DNA of 64,000 bases from Dyadobacter sp. CY326 (GTDB lineage: Bacteria; Bacteroidota; Bacteroidia; Cytophagales; Spirosomataceae): contig NZ_JAJUXI010000009.1 in assembly GCF_021390515.1 (NCBI RefSeq), positions 1-64,000 of the forward strand, read 5' to 3'. Under the pieces are notes generated by a model that was given only the letters and a program-made list of their open reading frames with translations, was not told the DNA's origin and ran no database searches. The translations under genes and the position numbers were made by a program. Positions 54,838-63,841 of this stretch are shown piece after piece. The stretch's first letter is position 1; each line of letters begins with the position of its first letter.

Positions 54838-55578
54838 ATGAAAGAATCTGTTGTTATTTGGCTTGCTATTCTTTTTCCAGTATTTGGCTTTGCTCAAAAC
54901 ACGCATCTAGCGAGCGCATTGCCAAGCACGGATACGAATCTTGCCCAAAAAAAACCTTTGGATTTAAAGGAAAGACGAGTTGTGCCATTGTTCGGGGAAT
55001 TGAGTAAAACCTCTGAGCAAATAGATGAAGAAATCCGGTTTTTAAGCGAATGCGATAAGTCATTTACAAGTCGCACCGAGGCAAGCAGCTTTTTCACAGC
55101 GCGTGCGTGGGAATATTTGCAGGAGGGTTCTTTGGACACAGCCTGTTACCGCTTCAATTTAGCTCATCTGCTGAATGATAAAAATGTTGAAACATATTGG
55201 GGCCTGGGTGTAATTTCATATCAGCGCGAAAACTGGGTGGAAGCAAAACGCATGCTGAGCCGTGGCATTAGTCTGCAAGGTGAAAATGTGCCGTTACTGG
55301 TGGATTTATCAACGGTTGATCTCAAATTATACGCCATATCAAGTCGAAAAGAGGAACTTGATGAGGCTGCAGAACTATTAAATCGCGCCACTGCATTGGA
55401 TTCGACTTATGCTTTGGGGCAATACAATTTGGCACTGTTGCATTACAATTTGAATGATCTGGACAAATCGTGGGAACATTTACATAAAGGACGCGCATTG
55501 GACTTTAATCAAATGAACCTAGATTTTGTTGAATTACTCAAAGCGAAAAAGCCTGATCCGTTAGGGTTTTTTAAATAA
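54838..55578 (+). CDS. Secreted TPR protein
   Basis: A 246-residue protein with a signal peptide (about 1-19, ending GFAQ) and about three TPR motifs in the second half (for example TYWGLGVISYQRENWVEAKR and QYNLALLHYNLNDLDKSWEH). The N-terminal part before the repeats has a helical stretch of charged residues. Function unknown. A terminator follows and the PorU-like gene converges on it. Confidence 0.75.
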   Translation: MKESVVIWLAILFPVFGFAQNTHLASALPSTDTNLAQKKPLDLKERRVVPLFGELSKTSEQIDEEIRFLSECDKSFTSRTEASSFFTARAWEYLQEGSLDTACYRFNLAHLLNDKNVETYWGLGVISYQRENWVEAKRMLSRGISLQGENVPLLVDLSTVDLKLYAISSRKEELDEAAELLNRATALDSTYALGQYNLALLHYNLNDLDKSWEHLHKGRALDFNQMNLDFVELLKAKKPDPLGFFK

Positions 55579-55597
55579 GAAATTATCAATCGACTTG

Positions 55598-55627
55598 AAA
55601 GTCTCCTGCGTATGTGGGAGACTTTTT
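55598..55627 (+). terminator. Terminator of the TPR gene
   Basis: AAAGTCTCC pairs with the GGGAGACTTT arm, a loop of 9-10 bases lies between, and TTTTTT follows. It lies 20 bases after the stop at 55578. Confidence 0.85.
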
Positions 55628-55663
55628 TCTTTGTAATATTCTCCTTTACGAAGCGGCAGAGCG

Positions 55664-58648
55664 CTAATTGCTTAAAAGCACTTTCCCCGTAAAATTGTCA
55701 AACGTTTCCTTCGCATTATTGATCAGAAATACTTTGTAAGCGTAAATTCCAGTGATGCCTTTCGGTGGAAACCAGAACCATTCGTTGGTCAGCGACCAGA
55801 CCGGAAATGAAGTGTGTTTTTCATCAATAACAACTCCATGCTGATTGTAAATAATAAATTTGACAGAATGTAAATTAAATCGCTGGGGTGATTTAAGCGC
55901 AAACCGAAGATAATCAGATGCGGGATTCGGACTCACCACAAGTTCATTAGGCAATTGCGCTTCTTCCGATATTTTGAACCGGATCCTGTAAGGCTGGGCA
56001 ACTGCATTTCCACTTTGATCTCTTGCATTGACCAAAATTTCGTAAGTCCCCAAGCCGAGATCTGTAAAATATCTAAATAACAGCGCTTTACTCCCCAGCG
56101 AATCGACGGTAATGCTGCTTTTCGCAAAGCTTACCGGTTCAAAATCACAATTGTCATCACCGCATCGCTTGACAAAAATGTCTATCAGCGCCGTGTCTGG
56201 TAAAAGCGGTTTGTCATCAGATAAATGTAAAGTGATTGCTGGATGAAGGCCAATGACTTCGTCCTGGCTGATCAATCGCTCATTAAACTTAACAGTCAGA
56301 AGCGGCGCAATGTGATCATTGTCCGGATTTGGATCGGTGGATTCCGGCTTATCAACAAAAGCCAACCGCAATGCCGGATCGCCTTGTAAGACGGATTGAC
56401 GCACATTGCCAATGGCATAAGGATCATTATGGTTTGTAATGATATCGTTCGCCACTGCCAGCTGGATTTTTCCGATGGAGAGGCTTACGGTTTTCGGATC
56501 CTTAAATGTGTAATAATAGAAGCGTTCAAGATATTTGGCTGCGGGGGTCACAATGCTTTCCAACGAGTTTGCGATGATTGCCACGGCACCCATATTTGGA
56601 GCAAGCAGCCAGTCCAGTGATAATGGGATTCGGTCATTGCCTTTTGGATTTTTAGGCTTTGGGTTAAAACGCGCGGCAAACACATTCCCAACGCCACAGC
56701 CGTTGAAATACATGACCGGATATTTGTGAAGATTATTATAAGCCCGGGGCGCATCAGTCGCATAACCAAAATCCAGATCTGTCACCACAGCTGAGCCGTG
56801 ACCAAAATAGGTGAGTAAGCCAACGCCTTCATTGATGTCGGCTGTGATGTTAACTGGTTCCGTTTCGGCCATTGCCTTCTGCTTGACATATTGCTTCACC
56901 TTTCCCTCAACCAGTCCTTTGCTTACCATAGGTTCCAATGCTTCAAGGTTTTCGCGCAACTGCGTAATTTCGGATGCAGTTTTCCCTCCGTTTAGGTGCA
57001 GGACATTTTTAGCCCAGCCAGTTTGACCAGCCCGGTTGCCTTCATAATCTTTTACTTTTTGCAAATAATCCAGGACGTTTTGATTCGTGAGCGCTGCCAG
57101 GCGCCCGACCGGAATGGCTGGCATATTAAGCGGTGCACCTGCCAGACCTTCCACAAGTAATGCATCGGAGGCGGGATAACCTATGGAGGGCACTTCATCA
57201 GGGAGTTCACGCTTCATTCTCTCATTATAGGTGATCGATTTGCCGATCAGAAAAAGATACTTGTCTTTTCCGCCCTCCGTAAGCATATAGGACATGAACT
57301 TCTTGATCGCCACAGGGCTGGGCTCGCCGTAATTGAACTGATCGTAAATGTCTTTAATGTTTGCTATCAGCGGCTTGAAACTGCCGCCAGAAGGAGACGA
57401 CCGATATTCCGCAAATTTGGATGCGCCATTATACAGACTATCCGTTGTGATGATGATGTAATTTGCCTCTTTCGGGACAAAAGCTTTGAACTTGATTTCC
57501 TTAATGTTCGGCGATTCAACTTCAATGTGCTTATTGGCAGCAAACAGCATTTGTGTGTGTGCATTTCGAGGAATCATCAGATTTCCTGGCGTGCCCTTAA
57601 TAACGAAAGGATCGTCTGTATTTGTGACATCCAGCATCATGAAACTCGCTGACGCATCCTGTATGGCGATCCTGCTCCATAATTCTTTTACAGGGTCAAG
57701 CCTTATTGTTTTGCCAATCTGGTTGTCTAATTTAATAAGCTGGGGAAATTCAATAGAAAAGTAAGTGAGTGAAAATCTTTCAATACGGTCCTTGATGACA
57801 GATTTTAAGGCTAATATCCCGCTATTGGCCGCGTCGATATCCGCTGGTTTGAGCTCGAAAGTATATTCCGGGCTGTCGAAGCCCGAACTTTTAATTGTAG
57901 TGACAAGGCGCAATGACGCTTTGTCTTTTCCAACATAAACTTCAACTTTGCGCTCGGTTTCGCTTCTGCCGTGAATCAGCAATTTCAGCTTCGACTTTTG
58001 AACATTGCCTGCAAAATTCTCCAGTTTAAAACTCCTGAAAATCATTGAATCAGCTTTGATGCCTGGGCCAGATTTGCTGGCACCCGCCTCAAAAAAACTG
58101 TTCATAAGGGCGGGCTTTATTGCACTGACTGTGCTAAGCGAATAAGATTCCAAAAACTGCGTTACAGCAATTTCCTTGTGAAACGGCACAATAGGGGCCT
58201 TATTATCAACGGGTTGACTAATCGTCTTTGCCCTAAGTCCCGGCGCGTCGCCAACGGTCAGTAAGTAAGCACCTTCGTCAGAATACATGCTGAAATACGG
58301 ATTGATGCGCGAACTCATTGGCCTGTATAACAGCGAATCGCTGGCGCCATCATTGGTTACCGCATAAAAGACGACCTCATTATTGGTTGTGCTTATAATG
58401 GCAACTTGCTTGCCTCTTCTCCACAATTGCAGTTTTTCCGGCGCATTTTTTGGGAAATTTTTAGGCAATGAAGCAAATGAAACGCGGTGCAGGCCTGTTT
58501 TCGCAATCCCAAGTTTTACGTAAGGCTTGTTGTAATCAATCCAGCTGTTGGCATAGGGAGCATTCCATTGCGCCATCGCTGAATTTTGCGTCAGCAATGT
58601 GGCAAGGATGAGAAACAAAGTGATCAAAGGGCCGTTTTTGTAACGCAT
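55664..58648 (-). CDS. PorU-like C25 family cysteine peptidase (T9SS sortase-like)
   Basis: A 994-residue exported protein with a signal peptide (about 1-26), an N-terminal beta-rich region and a gingipain-like C25 domain. The catalytic dyad is His617 in TYFGHGS and Cys651 in FNGCGVGN. The C-terminal part (ELVVSPNPASDYLRFALK to GKVLLSN) is a T9SS sorting-like domain. This fits the PorU/PorU2 family; PorU cleaves sorting domains and attaches cargo to the surface. The presence of its own CTD-like end fits PorU2-type proteins. Other T9SS genes are not in the window. Confidence 0.8.
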   Translation of the reverse strand: MRYKNGPLITLFLILATLLTQNSAMAQWNAPYANSWIDYNKPYVKLGIAKTGLHRVSFASLPKNFPKNAPEKLQLWRRGKQVAIISTTNNEVVFYAVTNDGASDSLLYRPMSSRINPYFSMYSDEGAYLLTVGDAPGLRAKTISQPVDNKAPIVPFHKEIAVTQFLESYSLSTVSAIKPALMNSFFEAGASKSGPGIKADSMIFRSFKLENFAGNVQKSKLKLLIHGRSETERKVEVYVGKDKASLRLVTTIKSSGFDSPEYTFELKPADIDAANSGILALKSVIKDRIERFSLTYFSIEFPQLIKLDNQIGKTIRLDPVKELWSRIAIQDASASFMMLDVTNTDDPFVIKGTPGNLMIPRNAHTQMLFAANKHIEVESPNIKEIKFKAFVPKEANYIIITTDSLYNGASKFAEYRSSPSGGSFKPLIANIKDIYDQFNYGEPSPVAIKKFMSYMLTEGGKDKYLFLIGKSITYNERMKRELPDEVPSIGYPASDALLVEGLAGAPLNMPAIPVGRLAALTNQNVLDYLQKVKDYEGNRAGQTGWAKNVLHLNGGKTASEITQLRENLEALEPMVSKGLVEGKVKQYVKQKAMAETEPVNITADINEGVGLLTYFGHGSAVVTDLDFGYATDAPRAYNNLHKYPVMYFNGCGVGNVFAARFNPKPKNPKGNDRIPLSLDWLLAPNMGAVAIIANSLESIVTPAAKYLERFYYYTFKDPKTVSLSIGKIQLAVANDIITNHNDPYAIGNVRQSVLQGDPALRLAFVDKPESTDPNPDNDHIAPLLTVKFNERLISQDEVIGLHPAITLHLSDDKPLLPDTALIDIFVKRCGDDNCDFEPVSFAKSSITVDSLGSKALLFRYFTDLGLGTYEILVNARDQSGNAVAQPYRIRFKISEEAQLPNELVVSPNPASDYLRFALKSPQRFNLHSVKFIIYNQHGVVIDEKHTSFPVWSLTNEWFWFPPKGITGIYAYKVFLINNAKETFDNFTGKVLLSN

Positions 58649-58812
58649 GTGTATTTGTAAATCGGTGAAATATCACACTGTTGACAAATAAGGCGACAAT
58701 TGGTTAGTCAAACCGTTCGCGATGAATAAACGCCAGGCGACAATTATTTAAAGGCAATTGGACTCTTATCAAAATCCTCTGAAATGTTAACTTTCACGGC
58801 CCTCTCAAACGC

Positions 58813-58845
58813 AAAAAAGCACCTGACGAATCGCCAAGTGCTTTC
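58813..58845 (-). terminator. Terminator of the btuB-btuG unit
   Basis: AAAGCAC (58817-58823) and GTGCTTT (58839-58845) frame a 15-base loop. On the minus strand TTTTTT follows. It lies 17 bases past the btuG-like stop. Confidence 0.7.
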
Positions 58846-58861
58846 ATTATCTTAATTAGAA

Positions 58862-59944
58862 TTATTTGAAGAAGAATCCCGTCGGAGCCACATTGACTTT
58901 CACCGAGTCAACAAGCGTTCCATCCGCGCGATAACGCACCGCATAACCCGCCTGCGCATAAGAAGGCGTCACACCTGCGTAGAGCAATCCCTGGCTCGGA
59001 TCGACTGCCAGACCGGAGAAAAGACGCTTGATAAATGGCGTAGTAACATTGATTTGCGCATCATTAACACCGAATTTGTAAGTTTCTCCATGCGAAACGT
59101 AGTTGGCATCATCGTAAGACAACACAAAGAAAATCGTCTTGCGATCGGCGCTGAATGCAAAATTTCTGGCTGATTTGGTCGCGTCGGCACCCATTGTCAA
59201 TGCAGCTTCTGAAACGTAAGTGTCTGGATTGATTTTGATCGCCTGAATGCCATCATTGACCCAAAGTTTTCCGTTAGCGTCAATGCCGATTGGCGTTGGC
59301 ACACTCGTAAATGTCAGCGACTTGTCGACTGCATCTGTGGAAGTGTTGATCACTGTCAGCGTTTTTCCGCCGCCAAATGAATATGTTCCTACGAACAATT
59401 TACCATTGTTGAAAACCAGATTTTCAGGTCCTGATGCAATGTCGATTTTCTTGATTACTTTATTGCTAATCAGGTCAATAACTGCGATATAACCTGTTTT
59501 GTAACTGTAATCTGCATTGGTTCCCCAGCACGAAACATAAGCTTTATTATTTGGCCCAAACACAACTTCTCTTGGATTTTCAATGTCAGGCGTGCCGATG
59601 GATGCCGTTGTTTTGAATGTGTTGCTATTCACAATTTCCACTTTATCAAGTCCCGCCGCAGAGTTGTCGACAAGAAGGATTCCAATGTCACCAGCGGCAA
59701 CATATCCCTGCACGCCACCTTTCAATGCTGTTCCGTTTGCAGCAGCATAAATGTCCGTTTGCGCAGTCGTTTGCTCTCTCGTGAAGAATGAGATTGCGCC
59801 GTTATTTTGAGAGAAATTGCCTTCATTGACTACGAAAACGCCCTGAATATAATCGCCTTTTGGCGCCGGGTCACTCTGATTACACGACCAGGCGAAAAAG
59901 GACAATGCTGTAAATGCTGCTAATCTGGATAACTGTTTTTTCAT
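58862..59944 (-). CDS. btuG: BtuG-like surface beta-propeller lipoprotein
   Basis: A 360-residue lipoprotein with lipobox ending AWSC (Cys21) and a beta-propeller of the DUF5074/YncE-like type: VFVVNEGNFSQNNGAISFF, ENPREVVFGPNNKAYVSC, GPENLVFNNGKLFVGTYSFG and GLAVDPSQGLLYAG. In Bacteroides, BtuG is a surface lipoprotein of this fold that captures B12 with very high affinity and hands it to BtuB. The gene lies 64 bases downstream of the BtuB-like receptor and shares its riboswitch, so the same role is inferred. Confidence 0.75.
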   Translation of the reverse strand: MKKQLSRLAAFTALSFFAWSCNQSDPAPKGDYIQGVFVVNEGNFSQNNGAISFFTREQTTAQTDIYAAANGTALKGGVQGYVAAGDIGILLVDNSAAGLDKVEIVNSNTFKTTASIGTPDIENPREVVFGPNNKAYVSCWGTNADYSYKTGYIAVIDLISNKVIKKIDIASGPENLVFNNGKLFVGTYSFGGGKTLTVINTSTDAVDKSLTFTSVPTPIGIDANGKLWVNDGIQAIKINPDTYVSEAALTMGADATKSARNFAFSADRKTIFFVLSYDDANYVSHGETYKFGVNDAQINVTTPFIKRLFSGLAVDPSQGLLYAGVTPSYAQAGYAVRYRADGTLVDSVKVNVAPTGFFFK

Positions 59945-60008
59945 TTTTTGTTTTATTAATTGTAAAAATTGGGCTTCCTGGACCGCCTGGAAGCATATTA
60001 ATAGAGCC

Positions 60009-61925
60009 TCACTCAGCGGTTGGAGGCGAATTATAACTTAGGATCAAGCTCAGTGCAAAGCTTCGGCCTGGCATTGCATTGTTTCTCACATTTAAATAAA
60101 ACGTGTTTGCAAGATTATTGATCTGTCCCTGAAACCGCATTTTTATTATTGAGGAAACAAAAGTATACTCAGCCAGCAAATTGGACAGCGTGTAACCGTC
60201 TAAAAATTGTGAATTGTCAAACGTGCTGTAACGCTTGCTGATCGTCTGGACTTGCCCGGTTAAGCGTGCATTTTTATATTGAACAAATGCATTCACATTG
60301 CCGGAATGGATGGGCACAAAAACAAGCTGCTTGCCGATAATATCAGCAGAATATGCGTCGTAGGCCTTTTCTTGCGAGCTTTTACTCAAAGCATAACTTA
60401 CATTGGCGCCGGCTTTCCACGCAGCAATCTGATATTTCCATCCCGATTGCACTTCAACGCCCCGCGCTAACACTTGCTGCAAATTCTCGACATGATATGC
60501 TTTTGAAGGATTCCAATAAGTCCAGTCCTTCACGCGGTTGTGATACGCAGTCAACGAAGCTGAAATCGAATGATTGTTTGTCAAAACCGCAGACTGTTCC
60601 AGGCCAATTTCCTTATTCCAGCCACTTTCAGGCCTAATGTCAGGATTTCCCATTTCTTTCCAATAGCGCTCATTCAATGTCGGAACGCGATAACTGCGTC
60701 CATATGAGCCTTTTAATTTGAGAAATTGATCTGATTTTTGGATCAAAAAATACTCGACACCCAACGAAGGTGTAAACGGCGGATTATAACCTGTTACAAA
60801 AGCCTGACGAAGATTGGCGGAAATAACCAAACGACTCGTGGCCTGTAATCGGCTGAGTAAGAACAAGTCTCCTCTGTTTTCGGTGAGCAAGCCGGCATCG
60901 TAACCTGCAACCTGCGCCCGATAATGCGTTATTTCACCGCCTGCCTTGATCTGCAAATGCTTAAACTCAAAATCCCGCTCAACGCGATTGGAAAATTTAT
61001 CTGTAACCGCGTGGTCCAGCTGACTATAATCGCCTCTTGCATAATCTATTATGTCTCTCACCCACGAAGTCCGGAATGTTAAAAGCTTGTAATTATAGCG
61101 CAGCATCGTGCGATAAGCTTCTGTCAATGTCAGTTCTCGACCGGCTTTGTCATCGGGCGTAAGCGTGAGCCGGTTGCGCGTCAGCCACACGTGTGCGGAA
61201 ATTTGATGATCATTCTTTGAGTTGAAAAACAAATCCTGCACCAAGCCTCGCTGGAAAGAATTGGAAGGGAGCATTGTGTATTGTTTCCGTTCGGCATAAG
61301 GAAAGTCGTTGTTCATCTGGCCATCGTAGACGCTCGTTTTTCCTGAAAAATTCCATTTGTCACTCAAAGAAGAAGCATAGCGCGCTGTGAATTGGGTCTG
61401 GTAGTTATGGAAGCTCTCCTGTTGCCTGCCAAACATCACATTCAAGGTTTGTTTCGTTGGCACACTGCCCAGCAAAATGCTTCCGCCAACCGCATCGGAA
61501 CCCACAATGCTCGCAGCAGAGCCATATTGCACGGACAATTCATCGAATCCAGCAACGGGGATCGTCGAGAAATCCGTTTGGCCCAAAATAGGCGAGTTAA
61601 TATTCAATCCATTCCACAAAACAGCCGTATGATTTGCCGATGTGCCGCGAAATGAAGCTGTATTTAGCTGGCCAGGGCCGTAGTTTTTGAATGCGATGGG
61701 TGTATTTAGCGAAAGCAGGTCGCTGATGTTTTGAAAGCGAAACTGGTTCAATGTTGCCGAATCGATCTTTTGGATTTTCAGACCGCTCATGAATTTTTCC
61801 GGCACAAAACCTCTCACGATAACAAGATCCAGACGGATGCTATCTTGCTGTGCGACAAGTATTTTTGGAAAGAAAATACAAGACACAATGGTCAAAACCA
61901 TGAAAAATCGTCGATCGATGATCAC
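60009..61925 (-). CDS. btuB: BtuB-like TonB-dependent receptor (vitamin B12)
   Basis: A TonB-dependent outer-membrane receptor of about 638 residues. After the signal peptide comes a plug domain (NISDLLSLNTPIAF, LNTASFRGTSANHTAVLWNG, VQYGSAASIVGSDAVGGSI) and a 22-strand-type barrel ending PGRSFALSLILSYN. The substrate B12 is inferred from the cobalamin riboswitch on its leader and the downstream btuG-like gene. The start is ambiguous: the GTG at 61925 gives a normal signal peptide with IIDRR before the hydrophobic core; the ATG at 61901 would lack the positive charge. Confidence 0.82.
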   Translation of the reverse strand: MIIDRRFFMVLTIVSCIFFPKILVAQQDSIRLDLVIVRGFVPEKFMSGLKIQKIDSATLNQFRFQNISDLLSLNTPIAFKNYGPGQLNTASFRGTSANHTAVLWNGLNINSPILGQTDFSTIPVAGFDELSVQYGSAASIVGSDAVGGSILLGSVPTKQTLNVMFGRQQESFHNYQTQFTARYASSLSDKWNFSGKTSVYDGQMNNDFPYAERKQYTMLPSNSFQRGLVQDLFFNSKNDHQISAHVWLTRNRLTLTPDDKAGRELTLTEAYRTMLRYNYKLLTFRTSWVRDIIDYARGDYSQLDHAVTDKFSNRVERDFEFKHLQIKAGGEITHYRAQVAGYDAGLLTENRGDLFLLSRLQATSRLVISANLRQAFVTGYNPPFTPSLGVEYFLIQKSDQFLKLKGSYGRSYRVPTLNERYWKEMGNPDIRPESGWNKEIGLEQSAVLTNNHSISASLTAYHNRVKDWTYWNPSKAYHVENLQQVLARGVEVQSGWKYQIAAWKAGANVSYALSKSSQEKAYDAYSADIIGKQLVFVPIHSGNVNAFVQYKNARLTGQVQTISKRYSTFDNSQFLDGYTLSNLLAEYTFVSSIIKMRFQGQINNLANTFYLNVRNNAMPGRSFALSLILSYNSPPTAE

Positions 61926-61994
61926 CTGAACTGCTATGAAATGGCATTTGCACTTTTGTTTTTCCTCCGAAAACAAACATGTGGAATCATTTCT

Positions 61995-62150
61995 GGCAGG
62001 TCTCCTGGCTTGTCTTTTTGATCCGCGGCCTTCCCGTAAATTACAGTGGCACTGGGGATTGGGTCAAAATATTCAGACTTACAGTTGCGGGGACAGCTTC
62101 CGATTGAACGGAATTCCCTATTAAGCCTTATTGCTGCATTGAAACAGCGT
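61995..62150 (-). promoter_or_regulatory. Cobalamin (AdoCbl) riboswitch
   Basis: On the minus strand the conserved riboswitch parts appear in order: AATAGGGAATTCC, then GCTGTCCCCGCAACTGTAAG (62097-62078), and the B12 box AAGCCAGGAGACCTGCC (62011-61995). This is the standard aptamer core of the cobalamin riboswitch. It lies between a promoter element at 62166-62173 and the btuB start, so B12 should repress btuB-btuG. The exact 5' edge is approximate. Confidence 0.9.
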
Positions 62151-62165
62151 ATGGCGCCAAAGTTG

Positions 62166-62173
62166 CAAAGGTA
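62166..62173 (-). promoter_or_regulatory. Promoter -7 element (TACCTTTG) of btuB riboswitch leader
   Basis: TACCTTTG on the minus strand, just upstream of the riboswitch. Transcription would start near 62160 and include the whole aptamer. Confidence 0.6.
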
Positions 62174-62211
62174 GACATTTGAATGGACTTTCGACTGTGT
62201 GTGATATGGTT

Positions 62212-62219
62212 TATCTTTG
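62212..62219 (+). promoter_or_regulatory. Promoter -7 element (TATCTTTG) of EamA gene
   Basis: TATCTTTG on the plus strand, 19 bases before the TTG start at 62239. It is divergent from the btuB promoter, 38 bases away. Confidence 0.5.
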
Positions 62220-62238
62220 GTCAAAACATTGACAATCG

Positions 62239-63177
62239 TTGGTTTCATTGACTCAAAAACTTGGCGTAACTCCTTCGCAAAAAGGCATTTATCTTATGCT
62301 GGGAGCGGCTTTTTTCTTCTCGCTTACATCCGCTATTTCCAAATGGCTCGGTCGTGATTTCCACATTGTGCAGTTGGTTTTTTTCAGAAATATCGTTGGT
62401 GTTGTCTTTGTCCTGACCAGCATTTGGCGTCGCCCCGTCCATCAGCAAGGCGGAAAATTGGGGCTGCTTATCTTCCGTGGCGTGGTGGGCACCTTGTCAC
62501 TTTATATGCTCTTTTACGCCATTCAAACACTCGGTTTAGGAAGAGCGTCAACTTATCAATACACTTATCCGATTTTCCTGGCCTTATTATCCTGGCTGCT
62601 CATTGGTGAAACACTCAATTCCCGAGAATGGGCTGCGATTTTTGTTGGGTTCACCGGCATATTATTTGTTTTTCGGCCAGATCTTTCCATTTCGCTCCGA
62701 GACAATGCGCTCGGCTTGGGTAATGCATTGTTAACTGCGGTTTCTTACTTGTCTATCAGGCAGTTGGGAGTGGTTTATGACACGCGGTCCATCATTCTTT
62801 CTTTCATGTTAAGTGGGATTGTGATGCCGATAATTTCCATGCTCGTCGGGACTTACTTTCCCATGGAACATCTTGATTTTCTGATCGGAACATTCACCTG
62901 GCCTACAAACATTTATCAATGGCTGGGATTTCTGGCACTTGGATTAACGGCCTTGATGGGACAGAGAATGCTCACACAATCTTTCACTTATGATAAAGCT
63001 GGTCGCGTAGCGGCAATCGGCTATTCCAACATTCTTTTTTCTGTTTTAATCGGCTTTTTTATGGGAGAAGCCATCCCTTCGTTCTCCATGCTGACCGGAA
63101 TGTTACTGATTGTCGCAGGCGGAGTTATGGTTTCTTTTGCAAAAAAGAAGGTCATTGTTGCAGACAAAGTGAAGTGA
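62239..63177 (+). CDS. EamA/DMT family transporter
   Basis: A 312-residue polytopic protein with about ten helices and two EamA repeats, for example GIYLMLGAAFFFSLTSAISKWLG at the start and GRVAAIGYSNILFSVLIGFFMGE in the second half. Such permeases export amino acids, sugars or other metabolites; the substrate is unknown. The start is a TTG (62239); another TTG lies at 62248 and the first ATG (62296) falls inside the first helix. It faces the B12 locus but has its own promoter. Confidence 0.8.
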   Translation: MVSLTQKLGVTPSQKGIYLMLGAAFFFSLTSAISKWLGRDFHIVQLVFFRNIVGVVFVLTSIWRRPVHQQGGKLGLLIFRGVVGTLSLYMLFYAIQTLGLGRASTYQYTYPIFLALLSWLLIGETLNSREWAAIFVGFTGILFVFRPDLSISLRDNALGLGNALLTAVSYLSIRQLGVVYDTRSIILSFMLSGIVMPIISMLVGTYFPMEHLDFLIGTFTWPTNIYQWLGFLALGLTALMGQRMLTQSFTYDKAGRVAAIGYSNILFSVLIGFFMGEAIPSFSMLTGMLLIVAGGVMVSFAKKKVIVADKVK

Positions 63178-63235
63178 TTTTCAGACCTTTCTTATGCGTA
63201 AGTTTGTCTTGCTAATGTCAATTCAAGCGCACAAT

Positions 63236-63243
63236 TATTTTTG
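63236..63243 (+). promoter_or_regulatory. Promoter -7 element (TATTTTTG) of thioredoxin-fold gene
   Basis: TATTTTTG lies 35 bases before the ATG at 63279. The -33 region has CTTGC about 23 bases upstream. Confidence 0.45.
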
Positions 63244-63278
63244 TAATAATTCTGTTTTATCAAAACAGTCAAAAAGCT

Positions 63279-63836
63279 ATGAAAAGATCTGCATTGTTTC
63301 TTGTTATTGCATTGGTTATGTTCGCTTTTTCAACCGGTTTTAAATCGGATAAAAAGCTGCCCGCGGAAGGCATTCAGTGGATGACGATCGAGGAAGCATA
63401 TGCCAAAATCCAGCAAGAACCGCGCAAAATTATGATTGATGTGTACACCGATTGGTGCGGCTGGTGTAAAGTAATGGATCGCGAGACTTTCAAAAACAAG
63501 GCGGTGGTTGACTATGTAAACCGCAAATATTACGCCGTAAAGCTCGACGCCGAACAGAAGAAAGCCATCACATTGGGAGACAAAAAGTTCGAATTTCAAT
63601 CGGAGGGCGGCCGCGGCATTCACCAGCTTGCCTTGGCGCTAACTAATAACCAGCCCAGTTATCCTACAACCGTCTTTCTCGACGACAAATTCAACATGAT
63701 CCAGCCCTCGCCAGGATACATGAAACCCAAAGGATTCCATCAGGTTATCACCTTCATCGGCGAAGATTACCACAAAAAAGAAGCCTTTGATGTTTATAAA
63801 TCAAAGACTTACAAAGATTTGTTTGCTGCTAAGTAA
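63279..63836 (+). CDS. Exported thioredoxin-fold protein
   Basis: A 185-residue protein with an N-terminal hydrophobic signal (about 1-20) and a thioredoxin-like domain with the active site CGWC (residues 60-63) in DVYTDWCGWCKVMDRETF. The cis-proline region is PSYPTTVFLDD. It is probably a periplasmic disulfide or thiol-redox protein similar to DUF255-type or DsbD C-terminal domains. It is monocistronic, converging on prfA. Confidence 0.85.
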   Translation: MKRSALFLVIALVMFAFSTGFKSDKKLPAEGIQWMTIEEAYAKIQQEPRKIMIDVYTDWCGWCKVMDRETFKNKAVVDYVNRKYYAVKLDAEQKKAITLGDKKFEFQSEGGRGIHQLALALTNNQPSYPTTVFLDDKFNMIQPSPGYMKPKGFHQVITFIGEDYHKKEAFDVYKSKTYKDLFAAK

Positions 63837-63841
63837 AGTCT

